DNA of 64,000 nt from Camellia lanceoleosa (taxonomy: Eukaryota; Streptophyta; Magnoliopsida; Ericales; Theaceae). How positions within the stretch are numbered: the first letter of the stretch is position 1; each line of letters begins with the position of its first letter. The notes below the pieces were generated by a model that was not told where the DNA came from, did not search any database, and worked only from the letters and a program-made list of their open reading frames with translations. Position numbers and translations under genes: made by a program. Location of the stretch: assembly GCA_025200525.1 (NCBI GenBank), contig CM045762.1, positions 191,729,154 to 191,793,153 on the forward strand, read 5' to 3'. Of this stretch, positions 43,552-55,580 are shown in pieces.

Positions 43552-46500
43552 TGTAGACACCCCATTTTTGACCGACCTTAAGACTCAGACGTCACCGATT
43601 AAGCGCTCGGTGATGGTGCATATTGTGCTCATTCTGAGGTTTCAGAGTCTCGGCTACGAGCCTTGCCTTCGGACTTCCGGACCCTTTTGTGCTTTGCCTC
43701 GGCTTGCCAACCAGGTCCCGCTTTCTCTTCCCAAAGGGAGGGAGAGGTCTCATAGACCATCTCTCAGTGGCCGTAGGCCGTTTCATGGTCGTAGGCCATT
43801 TTTCCCGTTTGGACCCCGGTTTCTAGTTTTTCGGAGCCGACGGCCGTGTGCCTCGGTTCGGGACCGCCTAACCACCTCCATTTGCTCTGGTTTTTGGTAT
43901 ACACCTTATTTCCTCCCTTTTGAGGAACACTGTGGCCTGAGAGACCAACTTCATGGTCGAACGCCACCTCCGGTGCTTAACAGCCCATTTTCGGGGCCCC
44001 GGGCCGCGCGTTTCGGTCCCCGAACCTCCGTTTTGCATCTGTTTTGATTCATTTTTGGTGGAGACCTTATTTTCATTGTTAGAAAGCTTGTAGGAGGGTG
44101 GGAGGCCAGCAATTTTTCTGAAAAGCCAGTTTTATTTCTTCATCGCTCTCCATTGCCCGTTTTCCTCACTAGAAAGCTAATGTTGACCACTCCCGAACCA
44201 CTTCCTTTAGCCCTAAACCCCATATTTGTGTTGTACACACCTGGGAGGCCACCAATGTGAATAGGCCAGAGAGTAATTATTTCTAACCCTTTTGAACCCC
44301 TCTAAAAAGTTGGCTTTTCTCTCTCCCGGTTCACATTTTCTGGGTTTTGACCACATATTTGTGTTGTGCACACATGGGAGGCCACCTTCTTGGGGTGGCC
44401 GGCCAGCAATTTTGATTGACCCTTTTGACCCCTGGCCGGCCGGCCAGGAGGGGTGGCCGGCCGGCCACCTGAACCTTTTGAACTTGGCCGGCCATGATCC
44501 TCTCTCCAAGTGTATTCCAGCTGTGCCAGCTGTTTTCCCCCAGATTCTGTATCAGAAGGGCTGCCTTTTAGGGGGGAAATTTGAATTTGTTTTTCCCCCT
44601 CTTTTCTTAACCTCTCTCCCTCTATATAATACACCCTTAAGCCTCATTTTGAAGGGTTACAAAAATTGATTGGAGCCTTTGCATACAACTCTCCCTCTCC
44701 CTCTCCCTCTCCCTCTCTTCTAAGCCTCAAAACATCCTTGTTTTGCACCATTTACCCTACACCTTATAGCCTATCACCTCCACACTCCATTCCAACATCT
44801 TGAGGCTGATTTTCAGAGGCTAGGAGCTCCTCTTCTTGGACCAGAAGCTGCTGGAAAGTTGTGCTACAAGGGTGAGTCCTCTTCTCCCTCTTTCTTGCCT
44901 TATTTTGTTCTATATCTTAGCCCCTTTTGCTTACATTTTTGGGCTCCGACCCAAACTGGAAATAGTCATATTTTGAGCTCCTCTTCATGTTTGATCAAGG
45001 ACTTTTTGCTGTTTGAGGTCTTCTCCTTACCCTTTGTGTTTAATATCTCTTTTAGGCCTATTTTTGCATGGTATTAATCTTATTTGTGAGCTGTTTTGGA
45101 CTTGGTTATAAACTGTAAAGTGCCTTGTTTTGAGCCCCTCTTCAACTTTGTTGAAGGGCTCTCCTCTGTTTGAGGCCATCTTCTGTCTCTTGTCTCTAAT
45201 CTCTCTTTTAGGGCCTTTTTTGCAGAATAGATTAGCCCTATTTGTGTTCACTTTTGAGACTTTTTATAAATTGGAAAAAGTCTCCTTTTGACATTATCTT
45301 CATGCTTGATTAAGGGCATTTTCTTGTTTGAGGTCATATGCTTCTTTGTATGCTTGATTGTCTCTCATTTTGAGCCTTACACCTAAGCTCTTGTTGCATG
45401 CTTGGTTTGGCCTTTTAGCCACTGAAATCCAGTGGATTTTCAGTGGCTAGTACACTATTTTGAGCCTCCAAATCAGAGGGGGGTGACCCCCTCTCACCTT
45501 GACTTGTTTGGTGGTCATTTTCGGCCTTCCAAAGAGACCTTATCTTGCATGCTTTGAAGTCACTTTCTAGGGTCAATTTTCTGAGTTTTAAGACTACCAT
45601 ATTTTATTTTCATAGTTGTTTATGCCATACTAAGTGTCCACCTTGTATGTGCTTAATAATCCCTTGCATGGCCCTCTAAAGGAGCTCATCATTTTTGCAT
45701 GTATTGGTTGTATCTCCATGGTTATTTAGGCATATTTTCACATGTTTTATTCACTGATTTTCGCTGGTCTGGTTAGATTCCATGTGAATCCTATACTTGC
45801 CATATAACTCATGTTTGCTAGCCAATCTTGCATGCTATTTTAGTCCACCATGCTAGCATCTTTTGGCCATGCTTTGAACTGGAAATATTCATGTTTTGGG
45901 ACTTCCTTAGCTCTGTCTTTAGACTTCATAATCAAATAATGCATGCTTTGTATAGCTATAAGTCATTCCATGTGCCTAGTTTCGAGTTTCGGGGTTCATC
46001 TCATGCATCGGGTGCCATTTTTCCATGTTTCGAGGCTGTTTAGCATCATATTTCAGTGATGGAACTTGCATGTTTGTATGCCATATTCCATACCTTGCCA
46101 TGCCTTGTTAGAGTGGCCTTTTGTGCCTTAAGATCGGTCCTCGGTTTGCGTGCATGTGTGTGCGCATCTCGAGTGTCTCATTTTCATCTAATGGCTACTG
46201 ATGTGAGTGTGGCTGAGGTCCACTCATGTTGGTGTAAGTCCATCATGCATTGTGTATACCATTTCATTTCATAGCATTGTGTATGCTAGGTTGTATGTTA
46301 GAGCATTGCGTATGCCTCGTTACATCGTGCATTGTGTATGCCATTTCATAGAATCATGTATGTTAGGTTGCATGTTAGGATTTCATTCATGCATGTCATG
46401 CATATTGCATAGTGCTTGGGATAGGAGTTAGCCCAAGCACGGAAAACGAGGGACGTTTCGTACTCCGAGTGACGGAACGTGTCTCAATTCCTGGTTGCCG

Positions 46501-48095
46501 ACACTCCGGATTATCCATGATGGAGTCTAGGCCTTGTTGTGTCCATATGTGCATTCATTTCATATTTAGTCGTGCAAATCGACTCCTCGGCCATCATGCA
46601 TCGAGATGCGTGATTGGTGGCACGAGGATCGAGGACTATACTCCCCGAAGAGTAGTCATGCATACATATGTGAAAATACTTTGCCATGCCCCTTTGTTGC
46701 TCTCTGTTGCAGCAAATCAGAAATCGGCAGCCTTTCAGAGCTTGGCACGCATCCCGAGAACAATTGCAAATAGAGGCGAACCGGGGCATTGCAATGGATT
46801 TCCGCGCAAGGCAACTCGAGCATGCATCATCCATCATTCGGAACATAGCTGAGGCAGTCCACAGATTTGCGTGCAATATACTGCTTTCCTAGATTAATTT
46901 GTTAATTAATTAGGATTTTGTACTTATTCGGACTGTACTATTTATTCGGGACTGTATATTATTTGTTCGGACCCTCCGAGCGAGGGCACAACTGTAATAA
47001 GTGTGCGTGTGTGTAATGTATGTCTTCCAACCCCACGTCTTTCTCCCTTTTATTTATTCGCTTATGATGGTTAGATTAGGGCATGTTTCAATTAGCATAC
47101 AGTATGATAGTATGTTTGCATTCATTCATCTGTCTTACATGCACCGGGCTCGGCGCATCATACTAACTGCATTGTATTTCAATTCCGAGTTGAATACATG
47201 TTAGCTGTAGCATTTCATATGCCATGTTTAGAATAGCCGAGCCTATCTTAGTTGCATTTTGCATGTGTTGCATTAGGCATTTCTGTATAGTTAGGATCAT
47301 GCATGGATTTCTAACATAGCTTTTGTTTTGGCTTGGAGTACTCGGTAAGTGTCTATGCTTTAGCATCCTTGCATGCGTGTGAGTGATTACCATGATAGCA
47401 TGCTTACCATGAGGCTATATGCTTATGTGATATAACTGCCTGAATGCCTGTGGGTGAAGGTTGGATTATCTGAATTGGAATAATGCATTGACTGTGAGTC
47501 TTAAGCCCACTAGATAGTGGCAAAACCATCTTTTCTAAAGCCCACCCGAGGGTGGCAACATCTGCATTTTAAAGCCTACTTGCGAGTAGCAAACCGCTTT
47601 AAAAAACAAACATGAAATGTTTTGTTCCAATTCAGGCGATCCAGTCTATACTTGTATGATGCGCGCATCACATAGTAATTCTAGGCTAATAACCGGAATA
47701 AGAACACATAATGTTTTCAAAACTAGATATCATGGTTAGTAGAGGCCGATCTTTGATCGGGCGAGCGGGGGTGCTCACGAAGTGACCTTCCCCAATCGTA
47801 CCCAAGTTCCCGAGCCGAGGCAACTTTGGTGATGACGGACACGTGGCCTTAGGCAACGAGTCAAGGTTTCCTAAATTTCCCAAAATAAAATATTTAGGTG
47901 GCGACTTTGTATCTGGCAAAGCAGTCCATGTTTGGCACTTCTTTCAAAAAAAAAATCTGTTTTCAAAAACGATTTGCCGGATTTGGAGTCTTTGGTGATT
48001 TATCAATCTCACATTGTATATTGTGAGATCAGATTAAGAATCGACACAAATCGAGTCCGAACTGTAGCATGAGGCCCTCCGAGGGCGCGTCTACA
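43552..48095 (+). mobile_element. L4: LTR-only copy of the L family between RNase H and integrase
   Basis: A 4.5-kb block with ends TGTAGACACCCC and GGGCGCGTCTACA, opposite in orientation to L1-L3 and L6. TATATAAT box at 44633-44640, followed by a (CTCTCC)n run (about 44690-44720). GGCCGGCCGGCC occurs twice in a cluster at 44385-44500, just upstream of the TATA. The second palindrome cluster seen in L1-L3 and L6 is absent. The repeat with GTGGGC/GCCCAC lies at about 47495-47600. Confidence 0.9.
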
Positions 48096-48194
48096 CCAGC
48101 AAGTTGTTGGGACCGCAAAAACACAACTCTCCTCTGAGGAGCAGAAATGATGCAAGTTCTGCTGGTCTGATTGTTCCCTAACCTGTTTTCAATT

Positions 48195-48730
48195 ACTGGA
48201 TTATATCTGCTTTCCACCCATCAGCATCTTGCTCTGTATGTTCTTCGGCTAGCACTGCTAGTGTTGTTCTTTTTTCGATGACAATGGTTATACTATCATC
48301 TGGTATATCCACCTTTGCCTCCGATATAGCCAAGGCATCAGGGAAACAGTTGTGTGTTCGAGGAGTATGCTGGATTTGGACATCATCAAACTGAGTGAGC
48401 AACCTTTAAACCATGGTGCGATATAGAGCCAACAGAGCCTCCTTCAAGGTGAAATCACCCATTGTTTGCTTGACAACTAACTTGGAGTCGCCCTAAATTT
48501 TTAACTTGTGGAGGCCCTTCTTTTAGGCAGCTATTAGACCTAGTATCAACACCTTATATTCAGCCTCGTTGTTCGAACACTCAAAGTCAAGCTTATATGA
48601 TAAATGAAACGTCTTTCCTTCTTGATTGGTTAGTGTTATGCCAGCTCCACCTTCCCCAGCTCCGGAAGCTCCATCAAATTTTAAGTCCCAATAAGTCTCA
48701 ACTGTAGCTGCTGAGACATGGACTTCACCT
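48195..48730 (-). pseudogene. pol: Tat element second (archaeal-type) RNase H
   Basis: Sense shows FDGASGAGEGGAGITL (catalytic Asp), then CSNNEAEYK (Glu), GDSKLVVKQ (Asp) and a terminal segment with QIQHTPRTHNCFPDALA. Stops interrupt it near 48525, 48493 and 48405. A second RNase H after the usual one is the known feature of the plant Tat lineage. Confidence 0.82.
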
Positions 48731-48771
48731 TGTAGAGGTACCTCTGCAAGTTCATGTTCACCAGATGGGAA

Positions 48772-49400
48772 TTAGGCTAGTAAGTCTACAAGTGCTTGGC
48801 TTTTAATAGCCTTGGGAGTAACACAAATGATGTCATATTCTGCTAAAGCCAAGAGCCATCTTGTCAATCTTCCAATCAGAGCAGGCTTGCTTAGCAAGTA
48901 ACGGACTGGATCACTCCAGGTCACAACCTGGATCGAATGTGCCAAAAAATAATGACGCAACTTCTGTGCTGTAAAGATTAAGGCTAAACAATGCCTCTCA
49001 ATTGGGGTATATCGCGACTCGACACCATTGACTTTATGACTGATGTAATAGACTAGCTTTTCAATGCCATCTATGTCTTGGACAAGTAGAGCTCCAATAG
49101 ACCGAGGTGTAGAGGTTAGGTACAGTAGTAGAGGCTTTCTGGGTTGTGGGGCAATCATGGTAAGTGGGGAGGTAAGTGCTTTTTTCACCATATCAAACGC
49201 CTGTTGGTGTTCTTCCAACCATTCAAAGTTGTGATTCCCTTTCAGCAGTGTCCCAAAGGAAAATGTTATCTCAGCAAGGGTTGGAATAAACCTCCTGAGG
49301 TATGACACTTTGCCTAGGAATTTCTTCAAAACCTTTTGAGAATGTGGTGGTGGCATCTCCATGATTGACCTAATCTTATCCCCATCTACTTCAATCCCCC
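48772..49400 (-). pseudogene. pol: Tat element RT thumb and first RNase H
   Basis: Starts with FLGKVSYLRRFIP (RT thumb), then the RNase H-like domain LLLYLTSTPRSIGALLVQ, KLVYYISHKVNGVESRYTPIE, and WSDPVRYLLSKPALIGRL with LLALAEYDI. In the first block the Asp of the usual YLxxSD motif reads Thr/Ser, in keeping with the degenerate first RNase H of Tat elements. Confidence 0.82.
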
Positions 49401-50177
49401 ACTGGTGTACAAAAAGCCAAGGAACTTACTGGCGGTAACTCCAAAGGCACACTTAAAAGAGTTCATCTTGAGGCAGAATTTGCAGCAACGCTGAAAAACT
49501 TGTTCCAAGTCGCAAAGGTGTCTGTTTGCCTCAATAGATTTGACCACCAAATCATCCACATATACTTCCACTTCATGATGCAACATGTCATGGAACATTG
49601 TAGTCATAGCTCATTAGTAGGTTGTCCCCACATTTTTTAAACCGAAGGGCATCATCGTATAGAAAAAAATTCTCAACGGTGTTCTGAAAACCATCTTTTC
49701 TACATCTTCTGGTGTCATTTTGATCTGGTTATAACCACTGAACCCATCCATGAAGGAGAACATCTGATGGCCCGCAGTGGAATCGACAAGTGTGTTAACA
49801 TGGGGCAATGGAAACTCATCTTTCGGGCAAGCCTTATTCAGTTCGCGAAAGTCTATACAGACCCTGATCTGACTGTTCTTCTTCTGCACAGGCACAATAT
49901 TTGCTAGCCAGGTTGCGTACTGTATAGGCTCAATGAACTTGGCCCTCTGTAACTTTTCTACCTCTGCTTTAATCTTTGCTTCAAGATCAGGGTGATACTT
50001 TCGAACATGCTGCTTGATTGGTTTAGAGTTAGGAAAAGTGTCCAGATGATGAGTGACAAATGATGGGTCAAGACCAGGCATCTCGTCATATGTCCAAGCA
50101 AAGACATCACTGTACCATTTCAATAGTGTTATCAATTCTGCCTTAGCTGCTGGAGCCATTGTATCGCTAATAAACAC
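49386..50177 (-). pseudogene. pol: Tat element reverse transcriptase
   Basis: Motifs: NIVPVQKKNSQIRVCIDFR, LNKACPKDEFPLP, FMDGFSGYNQIKM, FYTMMPFGLKN, then the catalytic YVDDLVVKS in the next frame segment and KCAFGVTASKFLGFL. Two adjacent stops, TAA TGA, at about 49608-49613 stand where the family has Gln-Arg (CAA CGA); each is one C-to-T change. Catalytic residues are otherwise intact. Confidence 0.9.
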
Positions 50178-50369
50178 AGGCTTGCTCTATCCTGGTAAGT
50201 TACTGAGGTTGACCTCAGCAAGTACCTCTTGCTGCAGTTTGGGTCTATCTTGCATGCATTCAAGGGTGGGCTCAGGCATCTCCACTAATCCTTCTTGGGA
50301 CCCATCACTGTCGCATTTATTCGTCTCGAGGCCATCCTCCCAAGGTATGAAGTCTGGCCCCCAAGACTG

Positions 50370-51000
50370 TCATAGGTAGTAAACTGTCTTACCGGCCTCA
50401 CGCACCTTAACAATCTTGGGTGGATGACTTGTGGACTTGTTACTCCTCTTCTGTCCACTATTTTCTAGAGCAACCTCTGCATCTCGAATATCCTCCCACT
50501 TCGGTAACTTTACCCCTACAATTTTACCAGTCCTTGGAGTTTCATCTGCTAACAACTCAGTAAAGAAAACTGCATCCGAATAGTGTGTCTCTTCCACTTC
50601 GAATGGCCTTTCAGACGCATTTATGGTTACTGTGTGCTTTCCCAACTTTGCCTTTACCATTAGTGATAACTCGACGAGAAAGCTCCATATTGGTACGTCC
50701 AAGCTCCGCCAAGTATCATGTGGTAATTTGTGTCTGCTTCAATCACATGGAACTTAGTGATGGAGTGGATCTCGCAAACTGCTAAGTCCACTACAATATG
50801 GCCCTTAGTAACCTTCTTCTCACCACCAAATCTTGTTATAGTGATGGGTTGGCGAACCATCCTGGACTCTGGGATACCAGTCTTTGCAAATGTGTCAGTA
50901 GTGATAATGTTTATGGACTCCCTACCATCAAGGAAAGCACACTTGAACTCTACATCATTGATGTAAGCTATGACAAAAAAGGACGGTTATGAGGAAATGG
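50370..51000 (-). pseudogene. pro: Tat element protease region
   Basis: Sense shows a retropepsin-like FLDGRESINIITTDTF (where the family has DGG or DSG plus AS/GS), then KGHIVVDLAV and HMILGGAWTYQYGA (the usual ILGRPW, altered). The link to RT is a charged stretch with frame breaks. It would process the polyprotein; changes at both motifs make activity unlikely. Confidence 0.7.
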
Positions 51001-51045
51001 GTATGCTCTGTCTGTTTCTGAAAAAGTAATGGTCCCATAATCTTC

Positions 51046-51783
51046 CTAGATGCGCTGAGGAGCATACTCCTTAGCCTCAGCAACTTCATCATGGTGCACT
51101 TTGGAGATGTTAATGATGGCCTTTGTTGCTTCCAACCTGGCGGCTTGGCTTAGCCCCAGCTGGTAAAAGAAGGTGCGGAATTTAATAGAATTTTGCAAGG
51201 CATGAGCATGAGTATTCTCTGCGAATTTTGCCTCTGCAGGTACTGTCTCAGGGAGCTGGCCGCTAGCGATTTCTTCTAACTCATCATAGGAGGACGCCAT
51301 GTGCACTTGATTGCACACAAGCCCAAGGTACCCAATCATATGTACATTATTCCCTTTCTCTTTGTGATTAGAATAAGGTCCTTCCTTATGTCACGATTAC
51401 CGGCGTCTTTGAACGTTAGCTCATTTGTGTCAACTTTCTTTTTGAAGATACTTTTCAAAGTCCAACAGTCCTTAGTGGGATGTCTGGTGGTTCTGTGATA
51501 GACATAATAATCTGGGCTTTCTTTGTCCTTCTTGGTTGAAGAAACATCAATGGAAGGCAAAGTAAGTTCACCATCAGCTACCCATTCTTTAACCAAGGCC
51601 TTAACATTCTCAAAACTGCAAGTATATGGATTTCTGTCCTCGTAACTCTTTCTCTTTCGAGAGGACGGCGCCTTTGCTTGCGAGCTGTTCCCTCTTGTAA
51701 AGGTTACTGCAGAAACTCTGCTACTGCGGAAGTAGCGGTGGCTGTCACGAGATCTGTGCAAGGGACCAGTGGTACTGAGGTAC
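51046..51783 (-). pseudogene. gag: Tat element gag C-terminal part, cut by L5
   Basis: Contains the Tat-type cysteine/histidine block YYVYHRTTRHPTKDCWTLK, in which the first usual Cys is Tyr, preceded by a basic RKRKSYEDRNP stretch. A frame change near 51336 links it to a downstream piece with LGLSQAARLEATKA. The upstream (N-terminal) part lies beyond the L5 insertion. Confidence 0.75.
51779..51783. repeat. Left TSD of L5 (GGTAC), partner outside the window
   Basis: GGTAC directly precedes the LTR start TGTAGACACCCC. The matching copy would follow the missing right half of L5. Confidence 0.6.
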
Positions 51784-54073
51784 TGTAGACACCCCATTTT
51801 TGACCGTCCTCAAGACTTGGACGTCACCGTTTGAACACTTGGTGATCATCCATGTTCGTGTTCGTCTTGAGTTATCGGAGGTTTTGGCCGCGCGCCTTGC
51901 CTCAAAACCTCTCGACTTGTTTGTTTTGTGTTTGGTTGTAGACCAAACACTTGTGTTTTTGCTTCTAAGGGCAAGGAATGGCTTGTTGGCCATCCCCACA
52001 CCTCACCGGCCACGGCTTGAGGCCACCGACCCTGTTTCCTTGCCATCGGCCAACAGTGTTGGCCGATCGGCATTGTATTTGGTCGGTCGGCCATGTATGT
52101 TGGTCAATTGGCCATATTTTCCAGCCGACCCCTTTCTATCTGCTTTTGGCAGATATTTTATGCCAGCTGTCACAGCTGGCATCCACATTACACCGCCTCC
52201 ATACACGTGTATGAAGGGATTTACACCTTGACTTAGCTTCTCTTAAAAGCTTAGGAATTGGATTCCTATAAGAGGGGATGTCCTCCTCCCTTCTCAGAGG
52301 TTTTGGAACTTAGGTTATAGAATTTGTATCTATTTATCTCTATAGTTCCCTCCCTTTGTATTTGTGTGTGTGTTTTGTGCTCTAATAGGTGTTTTGTTCA
52401 CACTATTGCACACAAACACCTGGCATTACACCATCCTTGGTTGCTGAGGCTCTAAGGAGTTGTTGTTAGGATTCTTGGGCTGGTTTTGATCCAAGGAAGG
52501 TGCTGGAGTGGTGTTCTTGAAGAGGTTCTTCAAAGGTGAGAAACTACCCTCTTTATTCTCCATTTTTGCATAAGCTTTTTGCCTATCTTGCATCTATTTT
52601 TAAGATTCACTTATAACTGATAAAAGTTTTGTTTTTAAGTGCTTAAAATAGTTGTTTAAGATCACTTTGGTGTTTGGGGTTGTTTACCCCCTCTTAGGCC
52701 TTGTTTGGCCTCATTTTTGTGCCTTTTTTGGTGAGCTCCAGGACCACCTTTTATTGGCCTTCTCACCACTGAAATCCAGAGGGATTTCAATGGTGGGGTG
52801 GGGATGGTGTTTTGAGGTCCTAAGAAGGAGAGGGCCATCCCCTCTCCTTGTTGTCTTCAATACTTGTCATATTTGCCTCATATGTGAGCACCTTTGTTAA
52901 GTTCATGTTGGCCATGTCTTAGTTGGTATTTGGTGTTATTTTTTCATGATTTACCTCTATCCAAAGTTGGTTTAGACATGCCATGTATGCTTCATACACT
53001 TGTCTTGTAATCCCATGATTTGGCCTTAACATGCATCATGTTGTAACATGTGTTTTTAACATGATTTTGGATTAACTCCATGAAGCTTTTAGCCATGTTG
53101 TGACATGCTTTAGGTCTGATTTTGGTTGTCTTAGTCATCCATGACTTGCTTTGTATAGCTACCATGCAATCTAGCTTGTAGGCTTTGTGTGTTGAATCCT
53201 CTAGCATGCTCTATTTGGATAATTTCAGTGGTTTGGCATCACTTACAATATTATTTCAGTCCATATAGCATGCTTGAATACTTGCACTTTTCGCTCCTTT
53301 ATGTTTTAAAGGGTTTGTGTTTTATACCTCATAAACATGACATTGTGTATGCCATCGTGTCTAGGCATTTGGGATGCCATCTAAGTGGGTTTTGGGGCTC
53401 ATTTTAGTATGTCATATCTCTGATTTTGGTTGCTTAATTCATGCCATGTTCGGTTGTCTTAGGTGTAGTGTAACACCTCTTTGGTGGCCTTGGATGCCTC
53501 ATGACTTTACCCCTTTGACTTAGCTTGTTTTGGCGTTGGTCATTGCATGTTTTAGGCTTACTTTGGCATGATTTAGAACTATTTTGATTCACTTTGGTCA
53601 TTTGCTTCACGTGTCACATGACCATGGTTTGAGCCCTTGGGCTAGTTTTAAGTTTTTGTGCATGACTTGCTTGCATTATTAGGTTGATTTGGCATCATCC
53701 TTTGCATGTTTACAGAACATTAAAATGCTTTCCATATGTCCATGTTTTTCCCTTTGAAATGTCCTTAAAAGTTGCCCATTTATGCTTAAGTATTGGACCA
53801 TTTAGCATGCATGTTTATATGTGCATTTCTCTCCATTTCCTTAGCATTATGGCCGCTGATTTGGGCTTATTTGAGAGTTGCCCATATTGGTTTAAGACCA
53901 TCCTTTGCATGTTGTTGCATGCTTGCCTTATATGTTGTTGCATATTTGGCCTATTAACATGTTGTTGCATGTTTAAGTGACATTGCATTTGGCATGCTTT
54001 TGTTAAGTTGCTTAACATGTTGTTACATGCTTGCATGTTTGCATGATTAGCTTGCATGCTTAGATTGCATAAC
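51784..54073 (+). mobile_element. L5: L-family LTR, left part only, cut by Athila element D
   Basis: Begins TGTAGACACCCC, runs parallel to L4 for 2.3 kb (TATAAG box 52267-52272; CCGGCC-type cluster 52000-52125; a long T-rich region with CATGCTTG-like phrases) and stops at 54073 where the Athila LTR begins. The remaining 1.7-2.2 kb should lie beyond D. Confidence 0.82.
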
Positions 54074-55174
54074 TGATTAAGGCCGAAATGTACATCATTG
54101 AGGCCATTAATTATAATCTCTTAACTTTACTTGCTGGTCAAACTGTATACTTTATGTGTGTTGAATGTCAATCAGGTTATACATCGTTGGAGCATAAAAT
54201 GGGCAAAAAGACAGAATTTGGACAGAGTTGACTTTCCCGCACGTGCGTTGACTTTCCTGCACGTGCGTTGACTTTTTCTAGAAAAGTAAAACCGACGTTT
54301 TAAACCTGTTTGGAAGTGACTAGAAGTATAAAAAGGCAAGGAAAAGGCTTTTCTAGGGTTCTGAAATTGTTTTGACCTAAAGAGAGAGGCTAGGGTTTGG
54401 AAAAGAGGAGGGAAACATAAGCTTCAAGGATGTCTCCAATGGTGGTTCCTTCTCCATCTACCTCCTTCCACTCCTCTATGAGTGGCTAGTCTCCTTTTCT
54501 AGGGTTTTGATGAAACCCTAGCCATGTAATTATTTTATTTTCTTTTTGATTTTTAATTATGTAAAGGTTTGAACAATTGTACGGTGATTTAGAAGTTCAT
54601 ATATATATATATATATATTTCATTATCTCTTCGAATATTTGACTTTCTGTGATTGTTGAATGCTATCCACACATGAGTTTTATATTTTTTCACATTCAAG
54701 GTATGAGACGAATCATACTACGAGGGACAAGTCATGTCACTACCCTAGTTTAGAGTGAACGGTTCGTACTACTTGAGATGGTTCATGCTCGTACATTGAA
54801 TGTGATGATTTTCTTGTTGAATGCTTTGAACTTGTAGTTGCAAAGCATTATTTTGTTCGAACCATAGCATAATTGATTTCAATTGAAAACCCTAATTACG
54901 TGGCTAGTGGTGGACTTTTTGCCCTAGTTTTTCCCCCAATTCAGTAAACTCAATTTCATTTATAATTGATAATTTAATTCCTTAGTTTAATTTATTCGTT
55001 ATTAAATTAGGTTATAATCATTCAATCTTTTTATCAAAATTAATTTAGGAATTTGACAATTAAATTAGTCTAATTTCACAATAGTCCCTGTGGATCGATA
55101 CCTGGACTTGCCATCTTTCTAAAAGAATTTGGTGTAGTTTAGTATTTAATTTTGGTGTGTTCAACGACCCATCA
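54074..55174 (+). repeat. 5' LTR of D
   Basis: About 1.1 kb from TGATTAAGGCC to ACCCATCA, with inverted TGAT...ATCA ends. TATAAAAAGG box at 54327-54336; a TA microsatellite at about 54600-54619. Left flank ATAAC (54069-54073) is the likely TSD. Confidence 0.78.
54228..54273 (+). promoter_or_regulatory. W-box/G-box 20-bp repeats in D LTR
   Basis: TTGACT (W-box core) at 54228, 54248 and 54268, exactly 20 bp apart, alternating with CACGTG (G-box) at 54240 and 54260, about 55-100 bp upstream of the TATA. These are known binding cores for WRKY and bZIP/bHLH factors. Confidence 0.75.
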
Positions 55175-55179
55175 AATTT

Positions 55180-55197
55180 TGGCGCCGTTGCCGGGGA
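55180..55197 (+). other. Primer binding site of D (Asp tRNA)
   Basis: TGGCGCCGTTGCCGGGGA, five bases after the LTR end, is the known Athila primer site complementary to Asp tRNA. Confidence 0.92.
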
Positions 55198-55580
55198 CTT
55201 CTGGAAAAATTAGTTAATTTAAAGTTACATTCTTACTTTAATTTTTAGTTTAGGATTTTATGCTTTTGGTGTTGCTAAGTGTGCAGAGCGTTTGAAATTG
55301 GAGCTATCATTGAAGTGCAAACGGAGCGCAGCCGAGCTTAAAAAAAAAAAACCGCAGTACTAAAGTGAGTAAACAGAAGCAAACACTCACAAGCAAAGCA
55401 CCAAAGTGCTAAAACGAAAGTCAAAGCTCAATTGGGGGTTAGTGACAACGTCTACACGCCAAGCACCCGCAAGACGAGTAAAGCGTTTTCGTTAAACCGC
55501 TGTGAGTACTTCTCTTTTAGCATTCTGCTTTCGTAACTTAGTGCACCGAGTCAAACTTATTGTGTGTGTGTGGGTAATGT
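55198..55580 (+). other. Leader of D
   Basis: Untranslated leader of about 380 bp between primer site and gag, with an A10 run near 55341. No frame of note. Confidence 0.6.

Larger units (their letters stand above)
2529..51783 (-). mobile_element. Backbone Tat-lineage Ty3/Gypsy element (C), degenerate and multiply interrupted
   Basis: Own segments are 2529-2555, 23525-26803, 30679-30726, 41119-43551 and 48101-51783; the rest is insertions with TSDs. On the minus strand the order is gag, protease, reverse transcriptase, RNase H, second archaeal-type RNase H, integrase. The double RNase H is the known hallmark of the plant Tat lineage. Downstream of integrase, on the plus strand, lies a PMD gene with its 3' end about 410 bp from the integrase 3' end. 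The 5' LTR and gag N-terminus lie beyond L5/D and outside the window. The 3' LTR at the left was not resolved. That the PMD gene belongs to this element is inference from its position and from known extra antisense ORFs in Tat elements; it could be an independent gene next to pol. Confidence 0.7.
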
